Origin: an uncultured Desulfobacterales bacterium
Lineage (GTDB): Bacteria > Desulfobacterota > Desulfobacteria > Desulfobacterales > JAFDCJ01
Direction of reading: 5' to 3'
DNA: 7,634 bases
Assembly: GCA_945787595.1 (NCBI GenBank)
Contig: CALZJV010000568.1
Span: forward strand, 1-7,634
Shown: positions 6,054 to 7,634 of the stretch, in pieces
How the letters are laid out: each line of letters opens with the position of its first letter
Numbering within the stretch: the first letter of the stretch is position 1
The notes under the pieces: generated by a model
Told to the model about the DNA's origin: nothing
The model's input: only the letters and a program-made list of their open reading frames with translations
Database searches by the model: none
Program-made: the position numbers and the translations under genes

Positions 6054-7397
6054 CTAAATATTAACAGCATATTGCTTTGCAAAATCAATCATGGCCTTCA
6101 CGTTTTCGACCCTGGCCCCTTGCATGCCGGCCCCGGTAGAGAAGATGAAGCCGCCGTCCTTGCCGGCCGAATCCATAAGGTTTTTGCAATACGAGCGGAC
6201 CTTTTCGGGGGTTGCCGTACACAGCAGAGAAAGCGGCACGTTGCCGGCGATGCAGGCCACCTGGCCGACGGTTTTTTTGGCCCGCTCCATATCCGTGAGG
6301 TCGAACCACCACACGGTTTTGCCTTTGGGAACATCGCAAATGGTTTCAAGGCGCTGGTTGTACCCTCCTTCGGCAAACAGCTGAGGCACACAACCTTCGT
6401 TGACGAGTCCGATGATGAGCTTTCTCAGTGTCGGCCAGTAAAAAGTTTGGAACTGTTCATCGGACATGAAGCCGTCGGCACCCTTGTGGAGGGGAATAAA
6501 GGGCATGATGTGGCCGGTGGCCTTACACGAGGCCACGCCGGATTTTACCATGAAGGGCGTTAATCTCTCACAAGCCTCCATGAGTTCTTCCGGGTGCCGG
6601 TATATGTCCAGCATAATGCCGGTGGTGCCCCTGAGGGTGTCGCCGATAACGTCAAAGGGCGCCTTGGTGAAACCGCCCGAAAAGGCCGGGTAGCCTTTAC
6701 CCATGATCGAACCGTTTAGGCGGCGGACAGCTGCTATCCACCGGATGGTCTCTTGACCGGCCTCCATGAGGGATTGGAAGGCTCGCTGGATTTCTTCGGT
6801 TCCGAAAGGAATCAGGGCGGGTGGTATGCAGGGGATTTCGTTGATAGGGGGAAAAAGAGGCATTTTTTCCAGTGGCTTCAAGCTGCCGAAGATGCGCGGA
6901 AAATAGGTGCTCATAAAGTATCCGGTAGGGTCGTCGATAAGATCCTGATACTCATCCGCTTTCATATACTCCTTTTCCACATACTGGTATTCCTGTTGTT
7001 TGGAAACACCCTGACCAGGCCATTTACAAAGCTGAAAATCCAAAATTTCCAGTGGTTTACCAGGAACAACAGTCGTGGGAGCGTTGTACGCATCCGGGGT
7101 GAAATCGTGACAATACTTCTCCCAGGCTTGGGTGAGGATGTCATAATCATACATCGCGTCATACATGCTGACGCCTGCGTATTGAACAGGAAAGAACCCG
7201 GCTGAAGGGCATATGGGGATACGCGCGGGGGTCTTCTTCAACTGGATGGCATCCTTGATCAGTGTGACCCGCTCCCGATAGGCTGCGGCCGCGTTATTAT
7301 CGGCAAAGGGGATGCCTTCTCCCGCAAGCCACGTATCAAACCATTGGTTCTGTTTCTGATCCGCATCTACTGCGACCTCGAGAAATCGCTCTTTCAT
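6054..7397 (-). CDS. URO-D family protein, probable corrinoid-dependent methyltransferase
   Basis: The 447-residue product belongs to the uroporphyrinogen decarboxylase superfamily, an (alpha/beta)8 barrel that includes HemE and the methyltransferases MtaA, MtbA and CmuA. Supporting blocks are ARIPICPSAGFFPVQYAGVS (58-77), an IAGNVPLSLL block (383-392) with TPEKV (396-400), and GKDGGFIFSTGAGMQ (412-426) with ENVKAMIDFAKQYA (431-444). Pairing with a corrinoid-protein gene makes methyl transfer far more likely than heme synthesis. The start is ATG 7397, with GGAGG 8 nt upstream. An upstream in-frame ATG at 7460 would encode a hairpin and lacks a ribosome site. The His-x-Cys and later Cys that bind zinc in MtaA/MtbA are not seen; the matching segment reads FAEGGYNQR (341-349), and GAG replaces the GCG-like segment. 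It may act on the methylated substrate, or transfer the methyl group from the corrinoid to an acceptor. Which of these cannot be settled here. Confidence 0.88.
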   Translation of the reverse strand: MKERFLEVAVDADQKQNQWFDTWLAGEGIPFADNNAAAAYRERVTLIKDAIQLKKTPARIPICPSAGFFPVQYAGVSMYDAMYDYDILTQAWEKYCHDFTPDAYNAPTTVVPGKPLEILDFQLCKWPGQGVSKQQEYQYVEKEYMKADEYQDLIDDPTGYFMSTYFPRIFGSLKPLEKMPLFPPINEIPCIPPALIPFGTEEIQRAFQSLMEAGQETIRWIAAVRRLNGSIMGKGYPAFSGGFTKAPFDVIGDTLRGTTGIMLDIYRHPEELMEACERLTPFMVKSGVASCKATGHIMPFIPLHKGADGFMSDEQFQTFYWPTLRKLIIGLVNEGCVPQLFAEGGYNQRLETICDVPKGKTVWWFDLTDMERAKKTVGQVACIAGNVPLSLLCTATPEKVRSYCKNLMDSAGKDGGFIFSTGAGMQGARVENVKAMIDFAKQYAVNI

Positions 7398-7435
7398 GCT
7401 ATTGTCCTCCAATCCACTGTTTCGTGAGTCGAACA

Positions 7436-7452
7436 CCTGCCAAGGCGGCAGG
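7436..7452 (-). promoter_or_regulatory. Small perfect hairpin in the leader of the URO-D gene
   Basis: CCTGCC (7436-7441) and GGCAGG (7447-7452) form a perfect 6-bp stem with a 5-nt loop, about 40 nt before the ATG at 7397. It could influence translation or transcript stability of the URO-D/corrinoid operon. No T run follows in either direction. Confidence 0.35.
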
Positions 7453-7529
7453 ACTGGCATCGACGCCGGTTTAGCCTTGCATTTATCAAGACTTTAAACG
7501 TATCGGGCTATGAAAGCCGAATCCGTCCC

Positions 7530-7588
7530 CTCGGCCGAGTAAAGATCCGGGTCCAGAGGGCCCGGCTTTGGTCCACCCCTGAGGGGTG
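7530..7588. repeat. Cluster of three GC-rich inverted repeats
   Basis: Three stems lie in 59 bp. CTCGGCCGAG (7530-7539) is a perfect 10-bp palindrome. CCGGGTCC/GGGCCCGG (7547-7554 and 7558-7565) is an 8-bp stem with one G-T wobble and a 3-nt loop. CACCCC/GGGGTG (7574-7579 and 7583-7588) is a 6-bp stem with loop TGA. The second stem is fully paired only in plus-strand RNA, because the wobble becomes an A-C mismatch on the minus strand. The cluster could be a terminator-like or attenuator region, or a dispersed intergenic repeat. No T run marks it as a terminator. Confidence 0.45.
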
Positions 7589-7590
7589 AT

Positions 7591-7634
7591 ATGGGTGATT
7601 ACATTTGCCAGCAGTGTTCAGGTGTCGGGTGTCA
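7591..7634 (+). CDS. Possible start of a divergent gene with a CxxC motif, cut by the window edge
   Basis: The frame beginning at ATG 7591 reads MGDYICQQCSGVGC up to the last complete codon. The spaced cysteines (CxxC, then Cys five residues on) suggest a zinc-ribbon or metal-binding N-terminus. A GGGGTG lies only a few bases before the ATG, closer than ideal for a ribosome site, and it belongs to a hairpin. Only 14 codons are visible, so chance is a serious alternative. Confidence 0.2.
   Translation, partial: MGDYICQQCSGVGC

Noticed and set aside
6039..7205. Long plus-strand open frames (up to 174 codons) opposite the URO-D gene
   Set aside because: They lie antisense to a gene with clear family motifs, have no family resemblance themselves, and lack ribosome sites.
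7511..7633. Minus-strand frame open from the window edge to a TAG near 7511
   Set aside because: About 40 codons rich in Arg, without recognisable motifs, running through the hairpin cluster. It is most likely open by chance.
7398..7634. Cobalamin riboswitch before the URO-D/corrinoid operon
   Set aside because: The conserved B12 box and the rest of the core could not be found; only a fragmentary resemblance exists.

Overview
The window looks like part of a chromosome from an anaerobic bacterium with moderate GC content. A sulfate-reducing or syntrophic member of Desulfobacterota (the former Deltaproteobacteria) fits best. This is inferred from the gene content: a three-part TRAP transporter under an IclR regulator, next to a uroporphyrinogen-decarboxylase-type (URO-D) methyltransferase paired with a small corrinoid protein. 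No rRNA, tRNA, insertion sequence or CRISPR array is visible.

Layout. Bases 1-600 hold the 3' part of a DUF1287 gene whose signal peptide is cut by the window edge. Directly after its stop codon, in the same frame, lies a decayed piece of a hybrid histidine kinase (about 601-912), followed by about 200 bp with no recognisable content. An IclR-type regulator (1120-1884, minus strand) is divergent from a dctP-dctQ-dctM TRAP operon (2306-5341, plus strand). Converging on that operon from the right is a two-gene minus-strand unit: a URO-D-family protein (6054-7397), then a methyltransferase-type corrinoid protein (5380-6015). The right edge (7398-7634) is hairpin-rich and may hold the start of a further plus-strand gene with a CxxC motif.

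The most striking feature is the 421-bp region between the regulator and the TRAP operon. It holds two facing promoters that are mirror images about position 1972.5. Each arm has a TTGACA -35 box, a 17-bp spacer, a -10 hexamer inside one palindrome (box B), and a second palindrome (box A) exactly 21 bp further downstream. The arms match at about 39 of 52 positions. The simplest reading is that the IclR protein binds both arms, controlling itself and the TRAP operon together.

How the genes may work together (inference): the TRAP system imports an organic acid. The URO-D and corrinoid proteins may remove a methyl group from that compound, or from a related methoxylated or methylated one, and pass it to central C1 metabolism. 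The two operons converge and share no visible regulatory site, so the functional link rests on adjacency alone.
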